A stretch of DNA of 64,000 nucleotides. It comes from Cantharellus purpuraceus (taxonomy: Eukaryota > Basidiomycota > Agaricomycetes > Cantharellales > Hydnaceae). Of this stretch, positions 17,903 to 37,717 are shown one piece after another. The DNA is taken from positions 1-64,000 of the forward strand of contig JALBUN010000040.1 of the NCBI GenBank assembly GCA_025174535.1, given 5' to 3'. Made by a program: the position numbers and the translations under genes. Each line of letters starts with the position of its first letter. Position 1 is the first letter of the stretch. Below the pieces are notes generated by a model. That model was given only the letters and a program-made list of their open reading frames with translations, ran no database searches and was not told the DNA's origin.

Positions 17903-20900
17903 ATGATGACGGGCGCAGCGACTGACCCGTTTGCGTCGCGATCGACGACGCCGCACAGCACGGAGAGCGAGCCGAGCCGGAGCAACAGCACGGGGAGTGG
18001 GAGCAGCAGCCATGTACTCCAGTCCGATTCCCACACGCACCCCGCCCACGCCACGCCCACGCCAGCGTCGCCCACGGCGGCGGCGAACGTGCATGAGCCG
18101 CTGCTGGCGTCAAGCTCCCGCCACCCGTCATACTATGTGTCGTCCCCGCTCAACCCCAACGTCACCAGCCGCCCCGAGTCTCGCGGGAGCATGTCTCGCA
18201 TCGCGTCAGACGAGTCGTACACGCCCCTGGGCGTAGGGGCGGGGGGCTACCCGCTCATGGGCCAGCGAGACACCCTCTCCAGCCAGCGTGGCAGCATGCT
18301 CCTCTACCGCCTCGCATCAGACGCCGATCCATGGGACGACGACATGTCCCCGCCCACCCGCTTCCCCCCCCCAGACAATAACCACCACCACCACCACCCA
18401 CCCCACCCCCACCCCCGCTTCAGCCTCGCGTCAGACTCGGGCCAGTCCGCGTTCAGTATTGGCTCCGACTCAAAATACCCCGTCGCCAACGAAAAGCCAG
18501 GCATGGGCAAGGGCGCCTTTTTGCCCTATGCCTACGACCCCACCTCCGACCAGTCCAGCCCCCCCGATGCAGACGACATTCTCCACGACCCCAGCACCCT
18601 CGACCACGACGAGGGGCGGGTCTCTGGCCTCAACCTCCGCGGCATCGTCAACGTCTTTGTCGTCTGCCTCGTCATCTTTGGCGTCATCTGTCTCTTCACC
18701 CTCTACCCCATCCTCACCTTTATCCACAACAACTCACGCAATCTCGCCATTGACAATAATGTCCAGGTCAACGGCACGGGCCAGGTCGCCGTCCTCCCCA
18801 ACCTGCCCCTCCTCATAGACAAGGACACCCCTGATAACGTCAAGTCCCGCACGGGCTGGGACGGCAACGACTATGAGCTCGTCTTTTCCGACGAATTCAC
18901 AACAGAAGGCCGCTCGTTTTACCCCGGCGACGACCCCTTTTGGGAAGCCGTCGACCTCTGGTACGGCGCCACAGAAGACATGGAGTGGTATGATCCCGGT
19001 ACGCACGCCGCAGTGTCTCTGGGCCTGCGCTCATTTGCCCCCCACAGGCCAGATCACCACGACCAATGGCAGTCTCCGGATCCGCATTGAGCAGGCTGAT
19101 CCAGCGAGCAACCACGGCCTGAATTACAAGTCGGGCATGCTGCAGAGCTGGAACAAGTTTTGCTTTACGGGGGGCTATATCGAAGGTGCGTGTGTGCATG
19201 CCGTGTCGCGCACGGCGTGGTCACTGAGGCTGGGGCTCAGCGTCCGTGTCGTTCCCTGGGTCGAGCAGCAACGTTGCCGGCTACGTGAGTATGGCACTGC
19301 TGGCTCGTGTTATGCACTAACGGGTATCTAGTGGCCTGGGGTGTGGCTGATGGGCAATCTGGGACGACCGGGGTATGGCGCGTCTACGGATGGCTTGTGG
19401 CCATACTCGTGCGTCGATCGTCGTTCTTGCCGTGTGGTCATGCTCATGTGCGTGAATTAGGTACACGGCGTGCGATACGGGCACGTTTCCCAATCAGACC
19501 ACCAAGGACAAACAGGGCCCCGCGGCGGCGTTGCATACCGATTGGGGACGGTCAAAGTATAATTTCGAGTTGAGCTGGCTTCCGGGACAGAGAGCATCGT
19601 GAGTGTTTTATCATTGGCGGCTGCACGCTATGCTATGCTGCTACGCTATACTATGCCTCCCTGCTGCCAACGCTCACCCCTTGCGCTTCCCGCAGCGCCT
19701 GCACATGCCCCAACAATGAACACCCTGGCCCCTCCGTCGCGGTAGGCCGCGGCGCGCCCGAGATCGACGTTTTAGAAGCACAAAAGAACAAGCTGGGCAC
19801 GGGCGGCAAGGTCTCGCAGAGTGCGCAGTTTGCGCCGTTTAACCATGACTATGTGTCCCAGAATGGGACAAACGACGTGACGTTTTTTAATCCGGCGATT
19901 ACGGCGCAGAATACGTATCAAGGGAGTGCGTTGTGAGTGGATATTTGTTCGCCCTGATGTCGGTTGTGTCATTGGGTGTGTTGGGTGGACAGGCAGCAGG
20001 CTGTGACGGCGTTGACGACGGTTCCTGATCGTGCGTATGCGGGTACCGGCAGGGAGTATATCTCCTTTGGTGTGTGGTGTTTCTCTCGTGTTCTCTTGGG
20101 TGTTTTACTCACATTGGTGCGTCCTGCGTTTGCGTTACGTGTCTGCGTCCCGCGTGGTAGGCTTTGAGTATTTCGGGGACCCCAACGACGCATCAAAAGG
20201 GTATATTACATGGCAGGTGGACGGGACGCCGAGTTATGCTGTCAAGGCGTCGGCTGTGCCGCCTGATCCTGCCGTGGGGATTTCTCAGCGCTTGATTTCT
20301 GTAGAGCCGATGGTGCGTGTATAAAGAAAATTTGTGGTGTGGCGTGGCGTTGTGCGAGGGTGTTGGTGTTGCCGTCGGGCGTGTGTGTCTGTGCTGGAGG
20401 TTTTTCGCATTGCCTTTTTTTTTTTTGCGTTGCTGCGGCCTGGGAGTGTGGGATTGATGCTGATGGAAATGTTTTATTTTTGTGGGGGGTGTAGTCGATT
20501 ATTTTGAACTTGGGAATGTCGCGTGAGTGTTTATCCGTAACGTCCTGTTTCCCAAGACACACATTCACCACTGATGTGTGCATTTTGTGCAGAGAGTTTC
20601 CAGCCGGTGGACTTGACAGCGATGACGTTTCCGGCGGATTTGATGATCGACTATGTGCGGGTGTATCAGCAGGTGGGGAAGAAGAATTTTGGGTGTGATC
20701 CGGCGGGGTATCCGACGTCGGATTATATCAAGAGTCATCTTGAGGCGTATACGAGTGCGTGGGGAGCCCCTTTTGGTGTGCTGTGGTATGAGCTGACTGG
20801 GGCGTGTGTGTGTTTAGATCCTAATTTGACACGGTGGAGTGGGGATACGGGTACGGGGACGAATGCGGGGTTTTCGTGGCCCAAGAATTCGTTGGTGCGT

Positions 20901-20979
20901 TGTGTTGTGCTGAATATGATTATTATTTTGTTTTTTTTTTCTGATGTGGGTTTTTTTTTTATAGTATGACGGATGCTAG
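17903..20979 (+). CDS. KRE6/SKN1-type GH16 protein, beta-1,6-glucan synthesis
   Basis: A type II membrane protein of the secretory pathway/plasma membrane needed for beta-1,6-glucan in fungal walls (family knowledge). Exon 1 encodes a low-complexity Ser/Pro/His-rich cytoplasmic part, including a run of His near codon 160, then one transmembrane helix ([25 protein letters not shown]). The GH16 domain starts at YELVFSDEF and runs across about ten short exons. Recognised pieces include [35 protein letters not shown] and [13 protein letters not shown]; the GH16 catalytic motif ExDxxE is seen as EIDVLE in [28 protein letters not shown] and a terminal WPKNSL-YDGC follow. Examples of introns: 18999-19047 and 20895-20964. 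The last exon is five codons (YDGC and stop). Start chosen at MMTGAATDP; 17732 is an alternative. Confidence 0.93.
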
Positions 20980-21468
20980 TCTGGGCGTGTTGTGTAGATA
21001 GATGAGGATGAGCGGGACGAGGGCGAGGGGCGGGAGAGCGAGGGGACGGATAGGGGACTGTCATCTGGACTTGTTTGACCCGGCTGCGCGTATTCTTTCT
21101 TTTCTTTTTCTTTTTTTTTCTTTAATTTTTTTTTTTTTTTTGCTGTTATGGAGAGGGTGTTTTAGGGTGTTTTAGGCCATGGACATTTTGAAGAGCATCA
21201 TCCGTCTTGCATCTGCATATATATATATATATGGCATGGGCATTATGGGCATGGATGGCGTTGGTGTGGCGCGCATTTGGGTACACGCTCGTTTGACTTT
21301 ATAGTTTTTTTTTTAGTTTTTTAGTTTTTTTTTTTTTTCTTCGTGCGTCTCCCCCCCCTCCCAACCCTTAGTCCTTACTCTCACCCGGCCGCTCACTCCT
21401 CGCCCCTCGCTCCTCGCTCCTACTCGGCGCCTATTCCATCGTGCTTTCGGTGGCTTTACAATCCTCGT

Positions 21469-21499
<31 letters not shown>

Positions 21500-22300
21500 G
21501 CCCATCGTATCGTATCTAGTTTCATTGGATGCATGCACGGATACCCAACGCACGGGACACCCACGCACACGCATGCATACCCCGCCCATCCCCGCTCATC
21601 CCGTCATTGCAACCGGCATGGCCCTTTGCATGCATGCACCCCCGGCCGGCGGTATGTGACCCGCTGTCTGTGTGCCCTGGTCGGTGCCTGGTTGGTGCCT
21701 GTTATTGTCTGGTTATGTGTGTTATGTATCTGTCATTCTGCGATTTGAGTGGAGTCGAGGTTCAGCTTCTTTTATATATATGTTTTTTTTTCAGTCGTTC
21801 TTTTTTTTTTTTTTTTTCTTTTCCTTACAGACGTACGGACGGGAAAGACAGACGCTGCTTCTTATTAGTTGCTTTTTTAGTGCGCTCTTTTTCTGTTGTT
21901 TTTTTTTTTTTTTCTTCTTTGGTGTGTGTAGCGATGCGATATAAAAGGAAAACGTGTTGGTTTTTGAATTCGAGCTAGTGGGTGCGTGGGTGCGTGGGAT
22001 GCGATGGCGTTATGAGTGCGTGGAGAAATAGAGGGTGGTGAATGCGTTTCTTTCTCCATTTAGTGTGTGAATTTTGTTTTTTTTTTTGTGGATTTTGCTG
22101 CTGAGTGGTGCAACGAAATATATATATATATTTACTCTCCATCTTTTTTACTCTTTCAAGGTGTGTACAAGTGAGCGATGATGGCATGTCTGGAATCGAG
22201 TCGTGATTCAAAAAGCTTAGTGAGAGGCGAGTGGCTGTCAAGTGCGGCATGTCACATACTACACACACACACTACCTTGGAAAATAAAACATATTTTGCA
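20980..22300. other. Intergenic, poly-T tracts and simple repeats
   Basis: 3' flank of the KRE6-like gene. It carries many T tracts of 9-16 (about 21108-21140, 21303-21340, 21783-21818, 21899-21913, 22076-22088), TA microsatellites (21217-21230, 22120-22130) and (TCATCG)n near 21473-21498. Short plus-strand ORFs are low-complexity artefacts. Poly(A) signals of the upstream gene and T-rich promoter tracts are likely but not individually identifiable. Confidence 0.6.
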
Positions 22301-25048
22301 TGTCATATGCCTGTTTGTGGTTTAGAGCGATATGGGGCTTTGAGGGAGGAGCGGTGTCCCCGTCACCGTGGGCTGACTGGGACTCCACGGTAGCGCCGTT
22401 CCACTGCGTTCACTTTGGCTTGTATATCTTCCACGTTGAAATACGAGTATACATGTTACAGCCATTCGTTCTCAGACCGTCGCGCTTGGTTGCTCGTTTT
22501 CTTTTGTGCGCCATAGCCGCCATGCCCCATCGGCGTGGAGCTGGGGCTGGGCAGGACGATGGAGCAGTCGTTCAGGGAATAGCGCGATGGGGTAGAGGAC
22601 GGACTGATGGACAGAGGCGTCGCACGGGACTCACTGTATCTCATGTAACGTGCCCGGATCCGTCGTTTGATGATATCTTTTTCGTAGAGTTGTGTGCCAT
22701 TCCCGTTCATACAAGGTGGTATGTTTCATGGATGGGACTGTCTTTCCCGAGGGCAGTGTATGCCGTCATCCAGGTTCACTTCTCCCATTCTAAACTCGCG
22801 TATATCGCTACACAATGCACAGGCGTCTTCCTGACCTGTGGCGCAGAAAACGTGAAGTACCTGGAGGGGTGCGGACTCACCTCTCAGACCGATCGCCACA
22901 AAACCGATATCGGTCATGTCATGGGTTGCATCTTGAGCGCGCCGACATTAAATCACCTGTCTCTATTGGGCCTTGTACTTGGGAAATTACGCGGTGTTCG
23001 TGAGAAACAGAACGTGGAGAAGCTGGGATGAAATAACGCGCCTGGTTCCTATTGCATCCCGTGATCAAATAGCATAAATGGAAGGAGTTACGCCGATAAC
23101 GAACCTGTGTACGGATGTCTCTTTTCGGTGAAGTTTCGAAGTGCCTGGCACGCCTGCAGCTTCGAAGCCCCGTATCGTCTTCATCACAGGGCCCTCTGAC
23201 GCGTCACATTAATGTATCGAAGGGAGGTGAGTTTGAATAAGCGCAACCAGGCGCAGCCTTGTTACTGGTTATGGTCATCCTTCCATGCAATGTGTGATTA
23301 GATTCTGAATTGGTCAGAGACGGTGTCACGAGCAGGGAAGCAAACGATTCAGGCGATAAGCGTTGTGACAGATGTCGAGCAGCGACTCGAGTGGGGTGAA
23401 TACAGTATACAGTGAAGAGCGCGAGGGTTCCTAGAACCAGCAGTGGTGGGTGCCAAGCCATGACTGTCACGTAGGAACCTGGCCAGGGGAAATCACCAAG
23501 GCTTTCTCTAGAAAATTTCGTATGCCGCGCGAGGCGTGATGGGAGAACGGGAATTGGCGGGATAGTGGGAATGTGGATAGGGCCCAGGTGCGTGTGTCTA
23601 TGAGGATGGATTCCAGGTGAAGTGTAAAAAAAAAAAATCTCTGGGACGTGCCAGTAGCATCGGAGACGACAAAAAAAGAATTCTCCGCTATAATGATCGT
23701 CAGATATGGGCATAGTTTGATTGGGTGAAGGTATAAATAAAGCGGTCTGGTAAGGGTATTGGACATCACATTCTCAGCTTGGCATGCTCTCAAAACTTTT
23801 ACAGCACAAGACTCATTCGGCCCATAAATTTCGATCGATGTCCGAAGCATACTCTAAATTTACAGGCCGACTATCAGTTATGTGTATGTGGTGTAGCACT
23901 AGTGACCTTTTTATGAAAAAAAATTTGGCAGATCTTCGGAATGGTAAACCCACCTTTCACCAATGATGTGACGAAAATCAAGGGATGGCCTATTCTTTCA
24001 TACTCCTTCCGCTTCCTGGCCATACAACTTTCAGCACACGATGGCTCCCAAGGTGGCCAATAGAAGGCTAGGCCAGCTCCCGCCACCGCCAGCGGGGCCT
24101 AAATTTCTTTGAGTATAGTATAGCTTGCCGCTTGCAGTTTGCTGTACCATATACGGTTTGAGTCATGCGTGGAAGCCCGATGTTTTTTCTTTAGTGGCTG
24201 TGAGACTCGACATATTAGGACATCCAGGTTCGGCCGTGTTATATTTTTGTCTGTGGGGGGTCCAGGGAGTCCTATAAGTGACCAGGAGTATCAGCGAAAC
24301 TCTGCCTGATCTATTCATCTAATTAACATTAACGTTTATCATTTCTGTACCGCGATATAGCTAAAACATACGCCCCCGACACCTATCCACGACAGTGGAA
24401 GTGTATTCAGAAATGTTTCATGCTGGACTCGGATGTTGGATCAGTCAGACAGGAGGGGTCGATTGGGCCACGCCGAAATGAATCAAGGCGGGCATCCTAT
24501 AGGATCACTAAGCAGTCAAAGACTAGCACGATCTAGTACGTACAAGGAGATTATGGAGAAAATATATGCTCCTCCTGTTCGAACAGCATCTGTTTAGCAC
24601 CACAGCACCGATCCCCTCGCGCCCTTGATACACACATGCAAGACACAAAGTGGTTAGGTGCATATAACCTCTCAAACGCTTATTCCAAACCCAGCCTATA
24701 TTAAACATAAAGCACATTCATTGATTCAGTTGTTTGTTGGGACAAAATACATGTTTCGAGGTATTCCAGGAGACCAAAAACAAGAGTAAGGGGAAGGCCG
24801 AGGAACAGAAGGCTGAAGATAGAACTTGAAGGTTGGGAGCGGAGGAAAAAGTCCAATAGGAATGTGTGTCAAGGAAAGGCAGCGTCGGCGGGAAAGCCGT
24901 AGTGTTGTTGCCAGTGTGTATGAAGGTGTTGCAACTTGAAATGACAAGAAAACGTTATTTCTGACCTTGAAATAGTGAAAGTCCCGACGACGACGACCAA
25001 GACGACGATGAAAGACAGACATGCAAAGAGCAAACGGACGAATGCACT
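22301..25048. other. Gene-poor stretch with weak coding hints
   Basis: No family recognised. A 243-codon plus ORF (22300-23031) has no domain and mixed composition. On the minus strand 22456-22710 (ending ...QARRSENEWL) and 22726-22917 (GFVAIGLRGE...) read like protein and might be exons of one small unknown gene, with a possible intron 22836-22880, but the frame cannot be carried through. Bases 24540-25048 lie downstream of the zinc-finger gene. Confidence 0.35.
23204..23461 (-). CDS. Possible small secreted protein
   Basis: An 85-residue ORF. It begins MAWHPPLLVLGTLALFTVYC, which has the form of a signal peptide (h-region of about 14 hydrophobic residues), followed by a polar Ser/Thr-rich mature part with one further Cys. 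The longer frame from 23713 has no conserved look, so the internal Met at 23461 is preferred. No family recognised; it may be chance. Confidence 0.25.
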   Translation of the reverse strand: MAWHPPLLVLGTLALFTVYCIHPTRVAARHLSQRLSPESFASLLVTPSLTNSESNHTLHGRMTITSNKAAPGCAYSNSPPFDTLM

Positions 25049-26299
25049 TTACAAATCCATCTCCATCTCCATCCCATCCCACTCCTCCTCCTTCCCAGCA
25101 TCTTTCCCATTCCTATTCCCTTCCTCCTCCCCCTCCGCGACAACAATAACCCCATCCTCTCCTTCCTCATCGTCACTCTCGCCACCCCTCACACTACTCT
25201 TCGGTAAACTCCACCCCCGCTCCGAGCTCGAATACGACATGGACATTGAAAACGGCCCTGATGTTGACGAATATGGCGTATGCACCCAAGATGCACCCCC
25301 AGACGCCGATGTATCCTCCCATCCAGGTACAGGCACTGGCGCTGACCGCATCGCTTGCGCCTGCGTCGCTGGGACACTTGTAGGCGCCAGCGGGGTTGGA
25401 TTGGGATGCCCCAAGAGTCCTGGCCGGAATTGTGTGAGCGTGGGACGCCCGGTACCTTCACGCTCGCGGTCCTGCTCGTCTTCACTCGTGCTCATGTCTC
25501 CAGACTCGGCTGAAGTGACGGTAGCACGCTGTTCGGGAAAATGGGCGCCGTTGGGAAGCGGGAGAAGCCCCCCAGAGAGATATGAGGGCCAGAGGGAGCG
25601 ATCCTCAGGGAGGGAGGTACCGCCCCCGGACTCAGTGGGGGAGAGGTGCGAGAGAATCGCTGCCGCCTCGGGAAAGGTCAGGTGGGATAGCAGAGGACTA
25701 GCGATGAGAAGTACCTCGAGAAGCTGAACCTGCTGATGCTTGGACAGCAGGAACTTGCTGGCTTCGCGCCAGTGAGGGGAGTGTTCCCATCTGTGCTTAA
25801 CGAGGCAGCTAGGATGCCTGTACACCTACGTGCAGCAAGCACAAAGTACAATGCCCTTTAGTTAGCGGCCCAAGCGCCCAGAACATTGACTTACCTTGGC
25901 GCAGCTCTCGCACCTGAAAATTGTGCCCTTCTTCCTTGTGCTAGGCTGTGTCGACTCCTCCTTCATCCCATCCATAGGTGCTGACTTGGAGACCAACCCT
26001 TGGGGGACACCTGGGGGTGATAGGGAGAGCGAGATCTGAAGGCGGGACGACGCAGCCCTATCGCGGTCCTCAGCATAATTCATGAGAGGATCACGAGCAT
26101 CACTAAGGCGTCGTTTGCGGTTCTGGCTAAAGGAGCTACGACGGCGCTGTTTGATGGGAATGGGCGCAGCGGCAAGCGGTGAGACTTGCTGGTGCTGGGG
26201 CTGGTGCTGCACGGGAATATGATGCGCGGAGGCTGCTGCGTCTGAGAGGGAGAGGAGGGAGGGAGGAGGGTTTGAGAATTGCCTAGCAGCAGAGGTCAT
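25049..26299 (-). CDS. Single C2H2 zinc-finger protein
   Basis: Two exons: 25895-26299 and 25049-25825, joined over a 69-nt intron (GTAAGT...ACGTAG). The splice completes a classical finger, FRCESCAK|VYRHPSCLVKHRWEH, i.e. C-x2-C-x12-H-x3-H, about residues 130-155. It is followed by a conserved-looking WREASKFLLSKHQQVQLLE helix and FPEAAAILSHLSP. The N-terminus is low complexity with a basic stretch (KQRRRSSFSQNRKRRLSD) likely to be a nuclear signal. The C-terminus is acidic (ESDDEEGEDG, then Glu/Lys-rich). Total about 393 residues. The pattern fits a basidiomycete nuclear DNA-binding protein of unknown target. No gene name is justified. Confidence 0.85.
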
Positions 26300-29200
26300 G
26301 ATGGGTGGAATGACAAGTGAAAAAGGGAGAATAGAGGATCGTCAAAAAAGGGGCGTGTAATTTAGCAGGCGCACATCCGTTGCTTTCACAATACTACAAA
26401 TGGGGGAGGTGCGGACAGCGGATGCGGGGTAGAATACAATGGCGGGAAGTATTTAGAGGGCCATAGTTAGGATGGTGGTGGTTAGAGCTAAAAGAGAAAT
26501 TTCAGATTGGGAAAGTAATGTGAGGCTGTAAAAATTGAAGGTCCGCCCAAAAATACAGCTAAGAGACCCCTAACAAGCAACGTGTTGGGTGCTCGGAAAA
26601 TGCCGGTCTCTGTGACAGGTTAGTCACACTCCTAGGCACTGGTTGCCATGAGAAGCTGACGGTCTTGTACGGCGGCTGCTAGAATTTACGAGGAATGGTC
26701 ACACAACAGAATCTGGACCCTGAGAATCTTCCTTATCTTTAGCCGAGCACTCTTGTTCTCAATTGTCGCTGTCATCTGTCTCCCAAAAGATATCCCAAGA
26801 GTTGCGACGCAGTCGCTTGTCAGCAGTTGTGCGGGGGGACTGACCCACCGATTGTCAAAAACAACCAGCGTCACCAAACATCTGGGCTGGCGCGAAATTT
26901 TTCGAACTGAGTTGCACTACCTATAGTCATCCCAGGCGAAGGTACCGATCGCTCTTTTCCGCAGTTACCAAAAATAAAGCAAAAATAGTAAATGTTCAGT
27001 TGATCATCATCGACTTGTACCAGAGTCCAAGGGGCGATGAAAGAGTTTCGAGGGTTCACACGGATCGGTATGAAAGAAGGGTATTTCCATACTAGTAATA
27101 CAAGTGAAGCGCTATCAAGCGTCTGGGGCGCAAGCCATTTGTATTTGGCCGTACCCGAAACGTAGTGTGTGTGACCTCACAGGAACAGAACGCCCAGGTC
27201 TCTGAGAACAAGGCATTATTAGGCCAGCGGAAAGCGTGTAATTTATCGATGGGAACTCAAGCAAGCAAGTAAGCAAGCAAATGTTTGATCAAAAGTGTCC
27301 ACGGTCTCGTCCCCTTCCAAAGTTTGCTAGGGCCCCGTATATAGGGTAGGTACCTTGGAAGAGACTGTTGTGTCAGCCACCAATTGTGGGTTTTTTGTCG
27401 AGTACAAATGAGCCGAGCAACTACGGCACAATTGGAAGAAGCTGCGCAGGTGGTAGAAGTGAAAGTGTAAGGGTGGGGTAAAGGACTCAAGCGGAGCGCT
27501 ACCAGAGAAAATAACCAAGGGTACGACTGTACACTATTTTAGTCAATCGCCCGCGGTTAAACGAATGGTCTGTGCACGATCGTCGTCGTCTTAAAAGCAC
27601 GGCCTCCACATTCTTGTTTTCCTCATACTTACCTTGATGGCGCGACTGCTTTCACGTCTCTGTGTTCGCGGGCCTCGGGAACTGGCCATAGCACGGCGAC
27701 GCATTTGTCCTTTGTTAGCTCCTGCGGTTTGTATGTGGCTTTTATGCTGCATGCATCGTCTAAATATTTTCCTGTCCTGGTTCGCTCCTCGGAGCGGCCG
27801 GGCTTTTTTTTTTGGTTTGTTTCACCTGCTAACCCTAACCCTAGTTGGTGAGGTAATTGGCACAAAAATAATTCTGTATCATGTAAGATTAGTAGTTGGG
27901 ATATCACTTAAAGGCAGAAAGGACTGATCGGGCTTGCTCTATGGAAGAACATGTATTTTACTGCCTCCCTGTTGTCTCAGTTCGAAGGGACTACCGTATC
28001 AGTCACCAGTGTATCGACACTGATGTTTGCCTACAGGTTGATTGCTAAGAAGATACATAATCCTTTTTTGCTGAGCGGTCCAAATGGCATGAGTAATCAA
28101 TGCCATTAGCAACCCAGACGCGTCTTCAGCTAATTAGTTAGTCTGTGTAGGGTGAATATATATCGCCAATCCGGATCAGCAACATACCAGATTAGCAACA
28201 TATGTATATTCTCTAATGGCTCACCAGTACGTAACCACGGGGCACGGTACCCACTGTCCACTTAGTAATGGTGTGGATACCTTCAAATGCTGTCCGATTC
28301 TGAGGTCGTTAGGTTTACTCCACCCGTTTCCCTGTCCTCATCCAACCTGTTTGCGGGGGCCTGTTTGCGGGGGGGGGGAGGGGACTGAGCAGAACTGATG
28401 TCGGTATGCGCAGTCTTTTTGACAAGATGTGTTGACCAGCCACCAAGCAGCTTTGCAAGTGGGAGGCTTCAGCGAGCTTGGTACCGGCTCCTTAACGGGT
28501 TCGCCCACTCACAGAATCAAAACCGTATGCGAGGTGCGAGACACCAAACGGCTTGCCACTCTGTGGGCTGGCCAACGAGCGGGAGAATTTGAATGATCTT
28601 AGAATTGTGCAACACCCTCACAATGTTCGGATCTGCCGACTTCGGGAGCTGGCCTCCTTGGTCTGTATGGGGTTTGACAGCTTATTCCCTGTTTTCATCT
28701 GTTTCCCGCATTGCCTAGCTCTTAGGAGCGGGAAGGCACACTTTTTTTCGACTTTTTCTGTCTTGATAATATGTTAGTGATTGGCGAAGGTACTTTGAGG
28801 ATCAGCAAGTTTTAAGCATTGCACCTAGCTGAACTTGAACAAACCTGTGTATTTCCTGTCAGCTTCAACATACTGTTATTGCGCAAGGGTCGGGAGATAT
28901 GATAAGAACATGCCTTTGTGGACTCTCAAGAGTGCTCAATCATATCATGATAACAGCAAGAGAGACATAGGTTCGATCTTACATAATTATTACTACGTCA
29001 TGGTTGAAGCACAGGGTGTAGAGTCGTGCACCGTATCATGATCTGCACAATAATATTAAACAAAATAAGACAATTGGAGATGGGAGGGAGTATATAGTTC
29101 ATTCTTGTCAATCCATAATGTTCAGGGACGTCCGTGCATTAGTTTGAAAAAGAAGTGAGGATCCATGTCGTTGTATAAGTGGCAAGCCAAATTAGCACAC

Positions 29201-29824
29201 AGGAGGTGCCTGAATGATAAATGAATCTGAATAAAGAAGACTGTGTGAGATTAGCGATTGTAAAAGTATAACGACTAAACCAGGTCACTTCCACGGTTTA
29301 ATGACCATGATATGACGTACATTGAAAAGGGGAATGATGAGAATAACATAAGAGCATTGGTCCTGGGAGTGGTTTCAATTGGGCTGTGGACCGACGTTGA
29401 ATCTGTCATTCGACTTCACCGGCCCATCGACAGCTTCTTCTGACGTTGCCTAATGATCACTGTGAAATGCCTGCTAGTCGATAGAGGACAGGAGCGGGCT
29501 TTGGACCACATTAGGGTGATATATCCGGGTCAGTTTGAAGGGCTGATGAAAAGATAGACACGGAGAAGCCAAAAGCAGGGGTAGCAGCCATGAGGCTCTG
29601 TGTGAATCCTCCCTATGGATGAATCTCCATGGATCTGAAACCTCAATGCGATATCTTTGAGCGTAGATCTCGAAGATGCTCATCACCTGGCATCTCAACT
29701 CTGATCGGTAATCACCCGCAAAATGATCGAGTATTATGTAATTTTTACGGGCGCCTAGGTACTATGATGTCCCTGTTCTCGACCTCGGCCTCAGCTTGCT
29801 TTCCATCTCATTGACACTCTTTGC
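26300..29824. other. 3.5-kb intergenic region, no gene recognised
   Basis: The region lies between the divergent starts of the zinc-finger gene (-) and the BEACH gene (+). All ORFs are under 100 codons and show no motif. Notable bits are (AAGC)n-like repeats at 27253-27281, a telomere-like CTAACCCTAACCCTAG at 27829-27844 and a G run near 28369-28384. A GC shift or coding periodicity is not obvious by eye. Long non-coding RNA or species-specific genes cannot be excluded. Confidence 0.5.
27829..27844. repeat. Short interstitial telomere-like motif
   Basis: CTAACCCTAACCCTAG contains two CCCTAA units, the fungal telomere unit. Too short to show a fusion; it may be a binding site for a telomere-repeat-binding factor or chance. 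Confidence 0.3.
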
Positions 29825-37398
<7,574 letters not shown>

Positions 37399-37717
37399 AT
37401 TCAAATTATCCTTCAATGTACTACGCATATATCATGTTGTTATTCTTATTTTGCATGATGTTATATTGTATACGATGTTCTGTTTGTGTCTCCTCGATGA
37501 GTCATACGAGATTTTAAACTTGATTCGCCCCCATGCTTGCTTGCGCCTTACTGCAAGTTGCTGTATAATATGCCGGCGACCGGCGGTCAGTATTACATAA
37601 CATGGTCATCTGTCAATGCTTTAATTGGTAACTCAGTGCGTTTGACTACGACACCATTGGATATAGTCAGTGAACATACTCTTCACCATCACGGGTTTTT
37701 GTTGATTTATATATAGA

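Noticed and set aside
17367..18131. 254-codon minus ORF and companions over the KRE6-like exon 1
   Set aside because: Shadow of a GC-rich, low-complexity coding exon; no motif of its own.
20980..21570. Small ORFs in poly-T and TCATCG repeats
   Set aside because: Low-complexity artefacts in intergenic DNA.
22300..23031. 243-codon plus-strand ORF
   Set aside because: No domain, no splice partners and an uneven amino-acid make-up; competing minus-strand frames look more protein-like.
27829..27844. Telomere fusion scar
   Set aside because: Only two CCCTAA units; far too short.
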